DNA from: Sulfurovum sp. | Lineage (GTDB): Bacteria; Campylobacterota; Campylobacteria; Campylobacterales; Sulfurovaceae | DNA length: 32,268 nucleotides | Assembly (NCBI GenBank): GCA_013139765.1 | Contig: WTAE01000144.1 | Coordinates: forward strand, 1-32,268 | Direction of reading: 5' to 3' | In this document: piece by piece, positions 1 to 10,146 of the stretch | Numbering within the stretch: position 1 is the stretch's first letter | Layout: each line of letters begins with the position of its first letter | Notes under the pieces: model-generated | What the model was told of the DNA's origin: nothing | The model's database searches: none | What the model saw: the letters and a program-made list of their open reading frames with translations, nothing else | Translations under genes and position numbers: made by a program

Positions 1-1
1 C

Positions 2-256
2 TGGGACTTTGCAGGACGTGAGTCTAAAGATGCTTATGAATGTCTACGTGGCTTTTCTACTAAAAAGGCATTTTTGGGTTACTATGAACGCGCTAAGACA
101 AACATTGCACGTGTGGCACAACAGCAACTTCAAAAGTTACAGCATAAAATGAACATTATTAACGACAATTCAGGGACAGATGCAGAGACTACGGCACTGT
201 TAAGAAACAACAAAGACAGAGTCTTTAAACAATACCTAACTTTTGAGGACAGATAA
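2..256 (+). CDS. C-terminal part of an unidentified protein, 5' truncated by window edge
   Basis: Open frame from base 2 (WDFAGRESKDAYECLRGFSTKKAFLGYYERAKTN...) to TAA at 256; continues the 74..256 ORF upstream; directly followed by the next gene. Confidence 0.6.
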   Translation, partial: WDFAGRESKDAYECLRGFSTKKAFLGYYERAKTNIARVAQQQLQKLQHKMNIINDNSGTDAETTALLRNNKDRVFKQYLTFEDR

Positions 257-257
257 T

Positions 258-1067
258 ATGAAACGTGTATTACTTTTAGCCTTAACGCTCTCTACCCTAC
301 TTTTGGCACGTAACGATGTACCAAGTTGTTATGATGCTTTGCGTCTAAATAACCCTAATCCGGGAATAGAAAAAGAGTTGTTCATCTTGGTAGACCAAAC
401 CACACCTCTTGATAAAAAGATGATGATTTACACTTACAAAATCATGATGCATTTCATTAAAAATGGCTACGCTGTGACCATCGCATCATTTTCTGCAAAC
501 TCTAACGGTAAATACACCGATGTGTCGTACTCTGGAAAACTTGAAGCGCTTTTGCCAGACTCTTCTAAACATGCCATTGCAAAAAAGACTTTACGTAAGT
601 ATGAAGGCTGTATGAATGGCCAATACAAATACGCAAAGAAAAAAGCAACCAAAGCTTTGGTAGGTGTACTCAAAGGTGCAAACAAAACCTTACCTCACTC
701 TGACATCATTAAGTCACTGAATGACATTGCTAAACATATCATCCAAAAATCAAGCGCAAAAGAGAAAGTGGTTTTACTTGTCTCAGACATGATTGAACAC
801 TCTTCTATTACTACGTTTTACAAACAAGGACGCATTAAAAAGATAGATGCAAAAAAAGAGTTGGCAAAAGTAAAAAGTTCTGGACACTTGGCAAACTTTG
901 ACAATGCAGATGTGTATGTTATTGGTGCTGGAACCATAGGTAAAAAGGGTTACAGAGATGCGAAGACACTGAAAATGCTTACTTCTTTTTGGGAGCAGTA
1001 TTTTTCTCAGACACAAGCAAAACTAAAAGCCTTTGGTACACCTATGCTTTTAGAGGACATCAACTAA
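258..1067 (+). CDS. Exported protein with von Willebrand factor A-like fold (periplasmic)
   Basis: ATG at 258 followed by signal peptide MKRVLLLALTLSTLLLA; ELFILVDQTTPLD... and VVLLVSDMIEHS resemble vWA beta strands. Confidence 0.6.
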   Translation: MKRVLLLALTLSTLLLARNDVPSCYDALRLNNPNPGIEKELFILVDQTTPLDKKMMIYTYKIMMHFIKNGYAVTIASFSANSNGKYTDVSYSGKLEALLPDSSKHAIAKKTLRKYEGCMNGQYKYAKKKATKALVGVLKGANKTLPHSDIIKSLNDIAKHIIQKSSAKEKVVLLVSDMIEHSSITTFYKQGRIKKIDAKKELAKVKSSGHLANFDNADVYVIGAGTIGKKGYRDAKTLKMLTSFWEQYFSQTQAKLKAFGTPMLLEDIN

Positions 1068-1086
1068 AGTAAAATGGTTTAAAAGG

Positions 1087-2277
1087 ATGTTTATGAAACT
1101 AAAAAAGATTGTATCACTAAGTTTACTGGCCTTAGCGCTTAGCGCATGTGGAGGTGGTGGCTCAGACTCAGCTAGCAGTGTTGGTTTGAGTAACAGTGAA
1201 AAAATCTTTGTACACAATCTTTTTTTAGACGAATACCTTTGGAACACCCAAGTAGCAGAGCAAATTGACTATGGTGACTACTCTACACGTCAAGGGCTTA
1301 TAGATGGGCTTAAAGTCACCCCTCCAGACATATGGAGCTTTACCATTACTGCCCAAGAGTATGAAAACTTTGCCAACCAAAAAACAGCAGGGTTTGGTTT
1401 TGCCTATGCTTCAGACTTTACCCTCTCTTTGGTACGTATTGATGCACCAGCGTATGAGAAACTTTTTAGAGGTGACAAACTATTGCAAGTTAATGGTGAA
1501 GCGGTGACACAAGAGAATATTTCTGCTGCTGCTTCTAACTTAAACAATCCTACTTCCTTTAAACTCTTACGTAATGGTTCAGAAGTTACCGTGGTAGTAA
1601 CCCCTTCTGAATACAGCTTTAAAGTGAGTTTAGGCAAAGTCATAGACCACAATGGTAAGAAAGTGGCTTATCTGCGTTACGACTCTTTTACGGAGAGTTC
1701 AGTGGAGGAATTTGAAGCCATTTTTACTACCTTTAAAAATGCCAATGTCGATGAACTTGTTATTGACATGCGTTATAACGGTGGAGGGTCTATCTTAACT
1801 GCTTCTCTTCTTTTAGACAATATTACCGATGCTTACCCAGAGCAAAGACAAGTTTATTTGGACTGGAATGATGACTTGAAAAGTAATAACAATACCTACA
1901 CATTTTCAGACCTTGACTTGCAAGATGGCAATGAACTTACAATGCCAAGGGTATTCTTTTTAACCACAAGCAACTCAGCCTCTGCTTCTGAGCTTGTTAT
2001 CTCTGCTTTAACGCCTTACCTAGGTAAAAGCAATGTCATCACCGTTGGAGAAGCTACCCATGGTAAACCTGTGGGGATGACAGGACGTACTTATGGAGAG
2101 AACTTCTATTTTTTAGTGAACTTCCTTGTTCGTAACAATGCCGAAGAGACCACAAGTTTTGAGGGCATTCCTGTGACTTGTGCTGCAGAAGATGACATTA
2201 CAAAACGTATGGGTGATCCGGAAGAAAAAATGTTTGCTACAGCCTTGTATTATATAGATAATACAAGCTGTCCTTAA
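1087..2277 (+). CDS. S41-family (C-terminal processing) peptidase, lipoprotein with PDZ-like region
   Basis: Lipobox LALSACGGGG; DELVIDMRYNGGGSILTASLLLDNI and FFLTTSNSASASELVISAL typical of S41 peptidases. Confidence 0.85.
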   Translation: MFMKLKKIVSLSLLALALSACGGGGSDSASSVGLSNSEKIFVHNLFLDEYLWNTQVAEQIDYGDYSTRQGLIDGLKVTPPDIWSFTITAQEYENFANQKTAGFGFAYASDFTLSLVRIDAPAYEKLFRGDKLLQVNGEAVTQENISAAASNLNNPTSFKLLRNGSEVTVVVTPSEYSFKVSLGKVIDHNGKKVAYLRYDSFTESSVEEFEAIFTTFKNANVDELVIDMRYNGGGSILTASLLLDNITDAYPEQRQVYLDWNDDLKSNNNTYTFSDLDLQDGNELTMPRVFFLTTSNSASASELVISALTPYLGKSNVITVGEATHGKPVGMTGRTYGENFYFLVNFLVRNNAEETTSFEGIPVTCAAEDDITKRMGDPEEKMFATALYYIDNTSCP

Positions 2278-2326
2278 TTGTCTGTTATCAAGAGAAATGC
2301 AATCATAAAGCAAGTATAATACCTTT

Positions 2327-2989
2327 ATGAAAAACCTTAAAAATGCCCTTTTACTAAAACAGCTTTACCAGCTTAAACAGTTGGGCTATCGTTACACTTC
2401 TGTGAATATTTTTACAGAAAAAGAACCTGACTTAACGCTGCCAAATACTTTGGAACTTTTAGAGAAACAAGCAAAAGAGTGTCACCTTTGTGTACTTTCT
2501 AAAACCAGAGAGAAGGTTGTTTTTGGAGAAGGTAACCCTTCTGCTCGCCTCATGTTTGTAGGTGACTTCCCGTCCAATAGTGATGACAGTACAGGTAAAG
2601 TTTTTACCGGGCGTGCAGGAGAATTGCTTACGAAGATGATAGAAAATGTCTTAGGACTTAAACGTTCAGATGTTTACATTACGAATGTTTTAAAATGTAA
2701 AGCCCTGGACAGCCAAAACCCCTCACCTACACATGCACATACTTGCCATCCTTACTTACTCAAAGAGATTGCTTTGGTAAAACCTGACATCATTGTGACT
2801 TTGGGACAAATGGCAGCGAAGTACTTGAGTGAAGATGACAGTCCTCTTTCAGAAGTACGTGGAACGGTGTATGAAAAAGAGGGGTTTAAAGTCATTTCAA
2901 CCTATCATCCTACACACCTTTTACGAAATCCTTCTGCTAAAAAAGATGTTTTTGAAGACTTAAAAAAGGTCAAATCTCTACTACTATAG
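2327..2989 (+). CDS. Uracil-DNA glycosylase, family 4 (Fe-S)
   Basis: CHLCVLSKTREKVVFGEGNPSARLMFVGDFPSNSDDSTGKVFTGRAGELL and paired Cys residues; STYHPTHLLRNP motif. Confidence 0.88.
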   Translation: MKNLKNALLLKQLYQLKQLGYRYTSVNIFTEKEPDLTLPNTLELLEKQAKECHLCVLSKTREKVVFGEGNPSARLMFVGDFPSNSDDSTGKVFTGRAGELLTKMIENVLGLKRSDVYITNVLKCKALDSQNPSPTHAHTCHPYLLKEIALVKPDIIVTLGQMAAKYLSEDDSPLSEVRGTVYEKEGFKVISTYHPTHLLRNPSAKKDVFEDLKKVKSLLL

Positions 2990-3018
2990 TTAACTCTAAT
3001 ATAAAAAGAGTAGAATAG

Positions 3019-4848
3019 ATGATGTCCAGTAAAATAAACAATCTACTTTTTATTGTTTTTTACTCTCTCTTGAGTACTTTAACTTTTGCAGACAATACAG
3101 TTATGCTTGAGAATAATCAAGCGCGATATGCGAACTTTACACTCTCCTATTTTGAAGACACATCCACCAATCCGCTTACCTTTAATGAAGTACCATCACA
3201 AACATTTAAAGAGATAAATAACGCTTTTGCCTTTGGATACAACAAAAATAACTTCTGGTTTCACATTGAAGTGCTTAATGATTCGCAGCAGCCAAAAAAG
3301 ATGTTTTTAGAACTCACAGAAATCATACATAAAAATGTTGACCTTTACATTGTTTCAGACTATGACGATGACTTAATTGAGAAAAATGGACTCTCTGTAC
3401 TTATAAAAGAGCGTTCGGTAAAAGTTTCGAATCCAAGTTTTGCTCTAGAGTTTGCTGGCAATGAAAAAAAAGATATCTACATCAAACTCTCCTCTCTTTA
3501 TGGAGTGTTTGGCTCTTTTGTTTTAAAAACACCAGAAGCTTTTCATGCAGACAATCGTTTCAATAACCAGCTCTACATGTTTTACTTTGGCGCCATCCTT
3601 ATGATTGGTCTTTATAATCTTTTTATCTTTTTATATCTTAGAGAAAAAGTCTATTTATATTATGTCTCTTATGTTTTTATTTTTGCGCTTTGGATAGCAA
3701 ACTACAAAGGCGTATTACTCCCTTATACCTCTATGGCTATCTATGATCTGTTTCAAATTGCGATACCCATGTTTTTCACCATGCTTGCCCTCTTTTCCCA
3801 AACTGTTTTAGAAACTAAAAAGTATTTTCCAAGTTTTCATAAAATACTCAATCTATTTATTGGTATATTGATCATCAGTGTAGTGTGGATGCTAGTAGAC
3901 ATGCACACAGGTTTTTACGGTATGAATATTGTGGTAGCGCCATTTTTACCATTTTTACTTTTTGTCGCAGCATGGGCACTCTACAAAAAGCATAAAATTG
4001 CCAGAATATATCTTCTGGCCTTAACGGTTTATCTCTTCTCAATGATCCTACTGAGTCAACTGTACTTGGGCCTAGTCTCTTATAGTATATTCACTTCCAC
4101 GGCACCCATCATTGGATCCTTTTTTGAAATTGTATTACTCTCTCTTCTTTTGGCCTACCGTATCAGTAAATTACGTAAAGAAAAAGAGCGAAGTCAAGAG
4201 AAACTTTTAGCACAAAAAGCAAGTGAGAGTATACGTTTAACACAAATGGTGGAAGACAAAACCATTGAACTCTTAAAGCTAAACGACACACTTAGCATTG
4301 AACTAGAGGAAAAAGAAAGACTGCAACAAACGTTGATGACTGAAGCAAGAACCGATGACCTTACCGGTGCATTAAACAGACGAGCCTTCTTTGAGATGTC
4401 TATGAAAGAATTGGAAACTTCAAAACGCTACAAACATCCTCTCACCTTTCTCATTATCGATATTGACTTCTTTAAAGCCATTAACGACACACATGGACAC
4501 TTAAATGGGGATATTGTACTCATAGATATGGTAAACGTGATTAAGGGAACCATACGTAACACAGATGTGTTTGGACGTATTGGAGGGGAAGAGTTTGCAG
4601 TACTGATGCCTGAGACAAATTTAGATGATGCCGCGCATTTGGCAGAACGTATTAGGTCAAATGTTTTTGAGAATATAAGCCTCTTGGATGAGGAACAAGT
4701 TTCCATTACCGTAAGTATTGGGCTAAGTCTCTTAAGAGAAGAGGACAATATGATTCAAACACTCTTAAGACGTGCAGACTTGGCACTCTTTAAAGCCAAA
4801 GAAAATGGGAGGAATCAAGTATGTATAGAGGAAGATGTAGCTGCGTAA
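3019..4848 (+). CDS. Diguanylate cyclase with 7TM-DISM sensory module and GGDEF domain
   Basis: 7 hydrophobic segments, coiled coil, then TDDLTGALNRRAFFE...FGRIGGEEFAVLMPE...ADLALFKAKENGRNQV. Confidence 0.92.
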   Translation: MMSSKINNLLFIVFYSLLSTLTFADNTVMLENNQARYANFTLSYFEDTSTNPLTFNEVPSQTFKEINNAFAFGYNKNNFWFHIEVLNDSQQPKKMFLELTEIIHKNVDLYIVSDYDDDLIEKNGLSVLIKERSVKVSNPSFALEFAGNEKKDIYIKLSSLYGVFGSFVLKTPEAFHADNRFNNQLYMFYFGAILMIGLYNLFIFLYLREKVYLYYVSYVFIFALWIANYKGVLLPYTSMAIYDLFQIAIPMFFTMLALFSQTVLETKKYFPSFHKILNLFIGILIISVVWMLVDMHTGFYGMNIVVAPFLPFLLFVAAWALYKKHKIARIYLLALTVYLFSMILLSQLYLGLVSYSIFTSTAPIIGSFFEIVLLSLLLAYRISKLRKEKERSQEKLLAQKASESIRLTQMVEDKTIELLKLNDTLSIELEEKERLQQTLMTEARTDDLTGALNRRAFFEMSMKELETSKRYKHPLTFLIIDIDFFKAINDTHGHLNGDIVLIDMVNVIKGTIRNTDVFGRIGGEEFAVLMPETNLDDAAHLAERIRSNVFENISLLDEEQVSITVSIGLSLLREEDNMIQTLLRRADLALFKAKENGRNQVCIEEDVAA

Positions 4849-4850
4849 AA

Positions 4851-4887
4851 CGAAGAAGAACTTAGCACAGAACTTAGCTCTTCTTCG
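4851..4887. terminator. Stem-loop between convergent GGDEF and acs genes (possible bidirectional terminator)
   Basis: CGAAGAAGA ... TCTTCTTCG 9-bp inverted arms directly after the GGDEF stop; no strong U tract. Confidence 0.5.
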
Positions 4888-4898
4888 AATGTAAAAGA

Positions 4899-6845
4899 TT
4901 AAGACTCTTTTACAATGCCTTCAATGATTGCAACAATGCTAGGGTCTTCAAGCGTTGACGTGTCTTGGGTAATCTCTTCACCTTTGACGATAGAACGTAA
5001 AATACGTCTCATGATTTTACCTGAACGTGTTTTTGGAAGATCAGGTACAAACGCTATACCGTCACAAAGAGCAATGGCACCAATCTCGGCTTTAATCACT
5101 TTGTTAATGGCCACTTTAAGCTCTTCTGAGGCATCCTCTGGGTTCTTGAGTACAATGTAAGCAAAGATACCCTCACCTTTGATTTCGTGAGGTACTCCTA
5201 CCACGGCTACCGTAGCCACAGCATTGTGTTCATCAATGGCCGCTTCGACTTCAGCTGTACCCATACGGTGTCCTGAGACGTTAATGACATCGTCGGTACG
5301 TCCTGTGATGGTAAGGTACCCATCTTCATCTATCATGGCACCATCACCGGTAAAGTAAACGGCTTTACCCTCTTTTTTACAATCACCAAAATACGCTTTT
5401 TTAAATCTTTCAGGGTCACCCCAAATATTACGAATCATGGACGGCCAAGGACGTGTGATGCACATAAGTCCTTTTTCACCTACAGGGGTAGGTGTACCAT
5501 CTTCTTCAATGACTTCTGCAATTATTCCTGGCAAAGCAAAGGTTGCACACCCAGGTTTAATAGCTGTGGCCCCAGGAAGTGGTGAAATCATGTGTCCTCC
5601 TGTCTCTGTTTGCCAATACGTATCTACAATGGCACACTTAGAGTTACCTACTGTCTCATAGTACCATTTCCAGGCATGAGGGTCAATAGGCTCTCCCACA
5701 GTACCGAGTATTCTTAGTTTAGACAAGTCATATTTCTTAGGCTCATCTTCACCAGTTTTGTGTAAAAGACGAATGGCAGTAGGTGCCGTGTAAAACTGAG
5801 TGATGTTATGGTCTTGTACCATTTTCCATGCACGTCCAGCATCTGGGTAGGTAGGTACACCTTCAAACATGAGTGTGGTTGTCCCCGCAGCAAGTGGTCC
5901 GTACACAATGTACGTATGTCCTGTAATCCAGCCAACGTCTGCTGTACACCAAAAAACATCATTTTTACGTAAATCAAAGACCCATTCCATAGTCATTTGT
6001 GCCCATAAAATGTACCCAGCAGTGGTATGTAGTACCCCTTTTGGTTTACCCGTTGAGCCTGAAGTATAAAGTAAGAAAAGTGGGTCTTCAGAGTCCATTG
6101 CTTCAAAAGGACAGACATCAGATTGTGCATCTATCAAATCATTATAAGCGTGGTCTCTCCCCTCTTTCCAAGTAATCTCTTCAAAGTTTCTTTTTACAAC
6201 AAGTACAGCTTCAATACTCTTAGCACCTTTAGTCAGTGCTTCATCTACCACATTTTTAAGCATATAAGGTTTGCCTTTACGAAAAGCCCCATCTGCGGTG
6301 ATAACAATTTTCGCTTCAGCATCTTCAATACGGTCTCTAAGTGCCGCAGAAGAGAAACCACCAAAGACAATAGAGTGAATGGCACCTAAACGGGTACACG
6401 CGAGCATGGCATAAGCAGCTTCAGGGATCATTGGCATATAGAGAACAACCCTGTCCCCTTTTTTTACGCCAAATTCATTTTTCAGTAAGTTTGCCATTTT
6501 ATTGACACGTTGTGAAAGTTGTGCATAAGTAATGTGCTCAACATCCCCTTTGTCACCCTCAAAAATGATGGCATTTTGATTGGCTTTTGTCTCTAAGTGC
6601 CTGTCAATACATTGGTTAGAAACATTGAGTTTACCATTGGTGAACCATTTGTAAAAAGGCGCATCTGACTCGTCAAGTACTTTATCGTAAGGCGCAAGCC
6701 ACTCTATTTTTTCGTCCGCAAAATCTTTCCAAAATCCATCATAGTCTTCTATGGCTTTGTTTTGTAATTTCCAGTAGGCATCCATACTAGGGATTAGGGC
6801 ATCTTTGGCAAATTCTGGGTTTGGCTTGAATATTTCTTTCAACAT
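4899..6845 (-). CDS. acs: Acetyl-CoA synthetase (AMP-forming)
   Basis: [55 protein letters not shown]; full-length 648 aa. Confidence 0.96.
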   Translation of the reverse strand: MLKEIFKPNPEFAKDALIPSMDAYWKLQNKAIEDYDGFWKDFADEKIEWLAPYDKVLDESDAPFYKWFTNGKLNVSNQCIDRHLETKANQNAIIFEGDKGDVEHITYAQLSQRVNKMANLLKNEFGVKKGDRVVLYMPMIPEAAYAMLACTRLGAIHSIVFGGFSSAALRDRIEDAEAKIVITADGAFRKGKPYMLKNVVDEALTKGAKSIEAVLVVKRNFEEITWKEGRDHAYNDLIDAQSDVCPFEAMDSEDPLFLLYTSGSTGKPKGVLHTTAGYILWAQMTMEWVFDLRKNDVFWCTADVGWITGHTYIVYGPLAAGTTTLMFEGVPTYPDAGRAWKMVQDHNITQFYTAPTAIRLLHKTGEDEPKKYDLSKLRILGTVGEPIDPHAWKWYYETVGNSKCAIVDTYWQTETGGHMISPLPGATAIKPGCATFALPGIIAEVIEEDGTPTPVGEKGLMCITRPWPSMIRNIWGDPERFKKAYFGDCKKEGKAVYFTGDGAMIDEDGYLTITGRTDDVINVSGHRMGTAEVEAAIDEHNAVATVAVVGVPHEIKGEGIFAYIVLKNPEDASEELKVAINKVIKAEIGAIALCDGIAFVPDLPKTRSGKIMRRILRSIVKGEEITQDTSTLEDPSIVAIIEGIVKES

Positions 6846-6930
6846 TTTTTTCCTTTAAGCGATTAAAATATTTTAGCGTAATAAAATGAAGAGTGAGGGT
6901 TAAAAGAGTATGAAGAGTGATTATTTTTAT

Positions 6931-6951
6931 ATAGGAGTAAAATACTCCTAT
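6931..6951. terminator. Hairpin between porin and acs
   Basis: ATAGGAGTA AAA TACTCCTAT, 9-bp perfect arms, 3-nt loop. Confidence 0.4.
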
Positions 6952-6984
6952 TTGTTACAACTAGTGTGTGAATACACCTTCTGA

Positions 6985-8337
6985 TTAGAAATCATAATTT
7001 ACAATGAGTCTGTACTCATCCCAGTTAAGACCTTCTTTAAAGTCTCTTGGATAGTTGGCTCTTGCTCTTAGGTTTAACCCTTTGATTGAGGCTACTTTAT
7101 ATTGTATATCCCAGCCTGCTTCTCTTGCTGTCCATGCATTGTCCGGCACCATGATATTGCCTAAGCCAACATCATTTTCTAAGTAGTAGGCAGAGGCTTT
7201 TACGCCATAGTCTTTAAAATGGTATGCTGCAGCAATTTTCCACGCATCTGTGTTTGCAAAAAATTGATGTCTTGTGACCATCCCTACTGTATAAGCAGGC
7301 ATACCGCCCCAAGGAGAAATGACATTCCCACCAAACACACCATTGGTATTACCCGTTGTTGAGTAAGCAAGATAGGCAGAAAAATCTTCATAATATCCTG
7401 TGATCTTCGCAGCATAATAATCTGTATCTATCTCTGCAGCCAGAGCTTTACCAATTTCTGTTTGAGTTATATATTGTCCAGAAAACTTTATTTTTGAACT
7501 TTCATTCAGTGCAAGGGTATAGTCCGCTTCTAAATAAAGGGTATTCATGATATCCCAGCCAATATAGTCCCATGCATGAAGTGTAACACCTTCCCAACCT
7601 ACATAGTCAGCAGAGAGTATAGAGACCCCTGCTGTGGCGTTGTCTGTACTTCCATTGTCATTAAAGTCATTGTCTCCAAGTGCCAGTGTTCCCATGTTTA
7701 GAAAGTGTCCACTTGAAGCTTGGGCAAGTCCCTTACCGTAACCTGATGTCAAGTCTTCAGTATGCCCATCAAATAAACTGGCGTAGGTACCGACAGTTTC
7801 TCTAAAAACATGTCCAGCCATTAGCGTTGTGTTTTCTAAACTTTTATTTTTTACGACAGCTGCTTCAAAGAGGTTAGGTAACATACGGGCATCATCTGCA
7901 CCCAAAAAAGGAGTATCAAGTCTCATACGCCCTGCTTTTACAGTGGTAGCATTATAAACGTAATGAATATAGGCTTGCCCTATAAACAGATAGTTGTCAA
8001 ACCCTACACCATACAAAGAAGGATCATACTCCGCAGAACCAACAATCTCTGCATCTTCTGAGTGAATCTCAAAACCATAGGTACCATAAAGTGCTACAGT
8101 GGCAGAAAAGTTTGAAAATTCAGGACTTGTATACCCAATGTATCCACCTGTTGCGAGTGAAGACCTACTATTGGTTTTTGTGCCATCATGTGTTCTATGT
8201 AAGTAAAAACTTCTAGATTGACCAAAAATATTTCCATGGTCTTGTGCTTCTATTTGAGAGAGTGGAAGATGTGAGGGTTCACCCTCTGCCATCATTGCAG
8301 AGAGCAAAAGTGTTGTAAGTGTTAATACTTTATGCAC
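6985..8337 (-). CDS. Outer-membrane porin, OprD/Opr-like
   Basis: Signal peptide, repeated amphipathic beta-strand patterns, C-terminal aromatic residue (IVNYDF); GTG start abutting the upstream stop. Confidence 0.8.
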   Translation of the reverse strand: MHKVLTLTTLLLSAMMAEGEPSHLPLSQIEAQDHGNIFGQSRSFYLHRTHDGTKTNSRSSLATGGYIGYTSPEFSNFSATVALYGTYGFEIHSEDAEIVGSAEYDPSLYGVGFDNYLFIGQAYIHYVYNATTVKAGRMRLDTPFLGADDARMLPNLFEAAVVKNKSLENTTLMAGHVFRETVGTYASLFDGHTEDLTSGYGKGLAQASSGHFLNMGTLALGDNDFNDNGSTDNATAGVSILSADYVGWEGVTLHAWDYIGWDIMNTLYLEADYTLALNESSKIKFSGQYITQTEIGKALAAEIDTDYYAAKITGYYEDFSAYLAYSTTGNTNGVFGGNVISPWGGMPAYTVGMVTRHQFFANTDAWKIAAAYHFKDYGVKASAYYLENDVGLGNIMVPDNAWTAREAGWDIQYKVASIKGLNLRARANYPRDFKEGLNWDEYRLIVNYDF

Positions 8338-9372
8338 TTATTTAATCTCAATCTTTTCAACCACATCCAAACCAAAGCCTGCAAGTCCAACAAACTCTGT
8401 GTCAATATTGGTCGTAAGAAGGTTTATCTCTTTTATGCCCAAGTCTGTGAGTATTTGTGCACCCACACCAAACTCTCTGGCTTGTTCTTTTGAAATCATT
8501 TTTGTATCTAGGAAAATAATAACACCGCCATTTTGCTTTAAGTACTCTATAGAGTTATCTAAAGCAGAAAAACGTTCATGGTCTAAAATAAGATCTAAAT
8601 CATTTCCAATGTTGTGAAACTTTACGTTAGCACGTGTATGGGGTTTGTAAAACTGAATCACTGTATGTGTACGCTCTAAGTGGTCAATGTAAATAATTTT
8701 CTCTACTTGCGTACCTCTAAAGTCACACTCTTCTTTAGAAAGACGTTGCACTAACTGCTCATGAGCCAAACGATACTCCACAATGTCTGCAATGTAGACA
8801 ATACACAGGTCATGCTCTTTGGCAAAGATCTCTAAGTCATCCATACGTGCCATGGTGCCGTCATCTTTAATGATTTCACAAATAACTGCTGCAGGAGCGA
8901 GGCCTGCGAGTTTACATAAGTCTACAGAGCCTTCAGTGTGCCCTGTACGTACCAACACCCCACCATCTTTAGCAATGAGTGGAAAGATGTGTCCAGGACG
9001 TACAAAGTCACTAGCAACGGTTTGTGGGTTAGAGAGTTTAGAAATACAGTCATCTCTCTCGTGTGCAGATATACCTGTCTCAGCATTGGTTGAGTCAATA
9101 GACACCGTAAATGCTGTTTCATGGTTAGAGATGTTGTTTGTTACCATAGGTAAAAGTTCTAACTTTGTGGCTATCTCTTTTGTTAAAGGCGTACAAATGA
9201 GCCCTCTTGCTTCTTTGGCCATGAAGTTTACCATCTCTGGCGTAGAAAATGTTGCGGCATAGACAAGGTCACCCTCGTTTTCTCTGTCTTCGTCATCCAT
9301 CATGATGACCATACGACCTTTTTTGGTCTCTTCTATGGCTTTTTCAACTCTTTTTATAGCTTCTGCTGACAT
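8338..9372 (-). CDS. ribB: 3,4-dihydroxy-2-butanone-4-phosphate synthase with degenerate GTP cyclohydrolase II-like C-terminal domain
   Basis: MMDDEDRENEGDLVYAA, ARGLICTPL, GHTEGSVDLCKLAGL; C-terminal half resembles RibA fold but lacks the zinc Cys motif. Confidence 0.9.
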   Translation of the reverse strand: MSAEAIKRVEKAIEETKKGRMVIMMDDEDRENEGDLVYAATFSTPEMVNFMAKEARGLICTPLTKEIATKLELLPMVTNNISNHETAFTVSIDSTNAETGISAHERDDCISKLSNPQTVASDFVRPGHIFPLIAKDGGVLVRTGHTEGSVDLCKLAGLAPAAVICEIIKDDGTMARMDDLEIFAKEHDLCIVYIADIVEYRLAHEQLVQRLSKEECDFRGTQVEKIIYIDHLERTHTVIQFYKPHTRANVKFHNIGNDLDLILDHERFSALDNSIEYLKQNGGVIIFLDTKMISKEQAREFGVGAQILTDLGIKEINLLTTNIDTEFVGLAGFGLDVVEKIEIK

Positions 9373-9475
9373 AGTATGTGCTCCCTATAGTTAGATTCAT
9401 ATATGGTGTTATTATACCTTGCATGACTTTAGGTAAGAAAAATTTAAACAATTTTAGTCTTTTTTAAAAAACCTC

Positions 9476-9504
9476 TTGACATGTAATACATTTGGTGCTA
9501 TAAT
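9476..9504 (+). promoter_or_regulatory. Consensus sigma70 promoter for the tRNA cluster
   Basis: TTGACA (9476-9481), 17-bp spacer, TATAAT (9499-9504), about 30 nt before tRNA-Gln. Confidence 0.85.
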
Positions 9505-9535
9505 GCCGTCCACATAAGCAATGACTTATGAATGT

Positions 9536-9610
9536 TGGGGTATCGCCAAGCGGTAAGGCACTAGTTTTTGGTACTGGTATTCGGGGGTTCGAATCCCTCT
9601 ACCCCATCCA
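9536..9610 (+). tRNA. tRNA-Gln (anticodon TTG), CCA encoded
   Basis: Acceptor TGGGGTA/TACCCCA, anticodon loop TTTTGGT, T loop TTCGAAT, encoded CCA; cloverleaf folded by eye. Confidence 0.95.
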
Positions 9611-9666
9611 TTATTTAACATTTAAATAATACAAGTATTTAAGACGTCAAAATCTTAAAATCCTGT

Positions 9667-9743
<77 letters not shown>

Positions 9744-9796
9744 ATTATTTAAATGTAAAAACAACACCAAGTAGATTTTTAATCTACACTTCCTGT

Positions 9797-9873
<77 letters not shown>

Positions 9874-9920
9874 ATTCACACAAAAATCACAATTCAAATC
9901 ATTTATTTTATACTAAGAAA

Positions 9921-10077
9921 CTGTTAATTTTTAATTAACCCTATGTTACCCTCTATTAACGCTATCACATTATAATTCAATTAGAAAGACTAACAACCGA
10001 GTATCTTCTTACTCCTTGTCCAAAAGTTTGTAATCTTCCCTTGTTTACTTGGTTATGGTCTTTTCTTTTACTTCCCC
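9921..10077. repeat. ~157-bp direct repeat, copy A (intergenic; candidate small RNA or mobile element)
   Basis: Aligns by eye to 11297-11455 with about 10 substitutions and 1 indel; includes GTTAATTtttAATTAAC and TATAAT. Confidence 0.9.
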
Positions 10078-10146
10078 TTTAAAATCCCATGTAACCTTAC
10101 TTTCAATCAAATAACTGTGATATATGTCCTATTATGCATTACTTGT

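Noticed and set aside
8819-9262. 147-aa + strand ORF opposite the ribB-like gene
   Set aside because: Antisense shadow of a well-supported conserved gene; no recognisable family.
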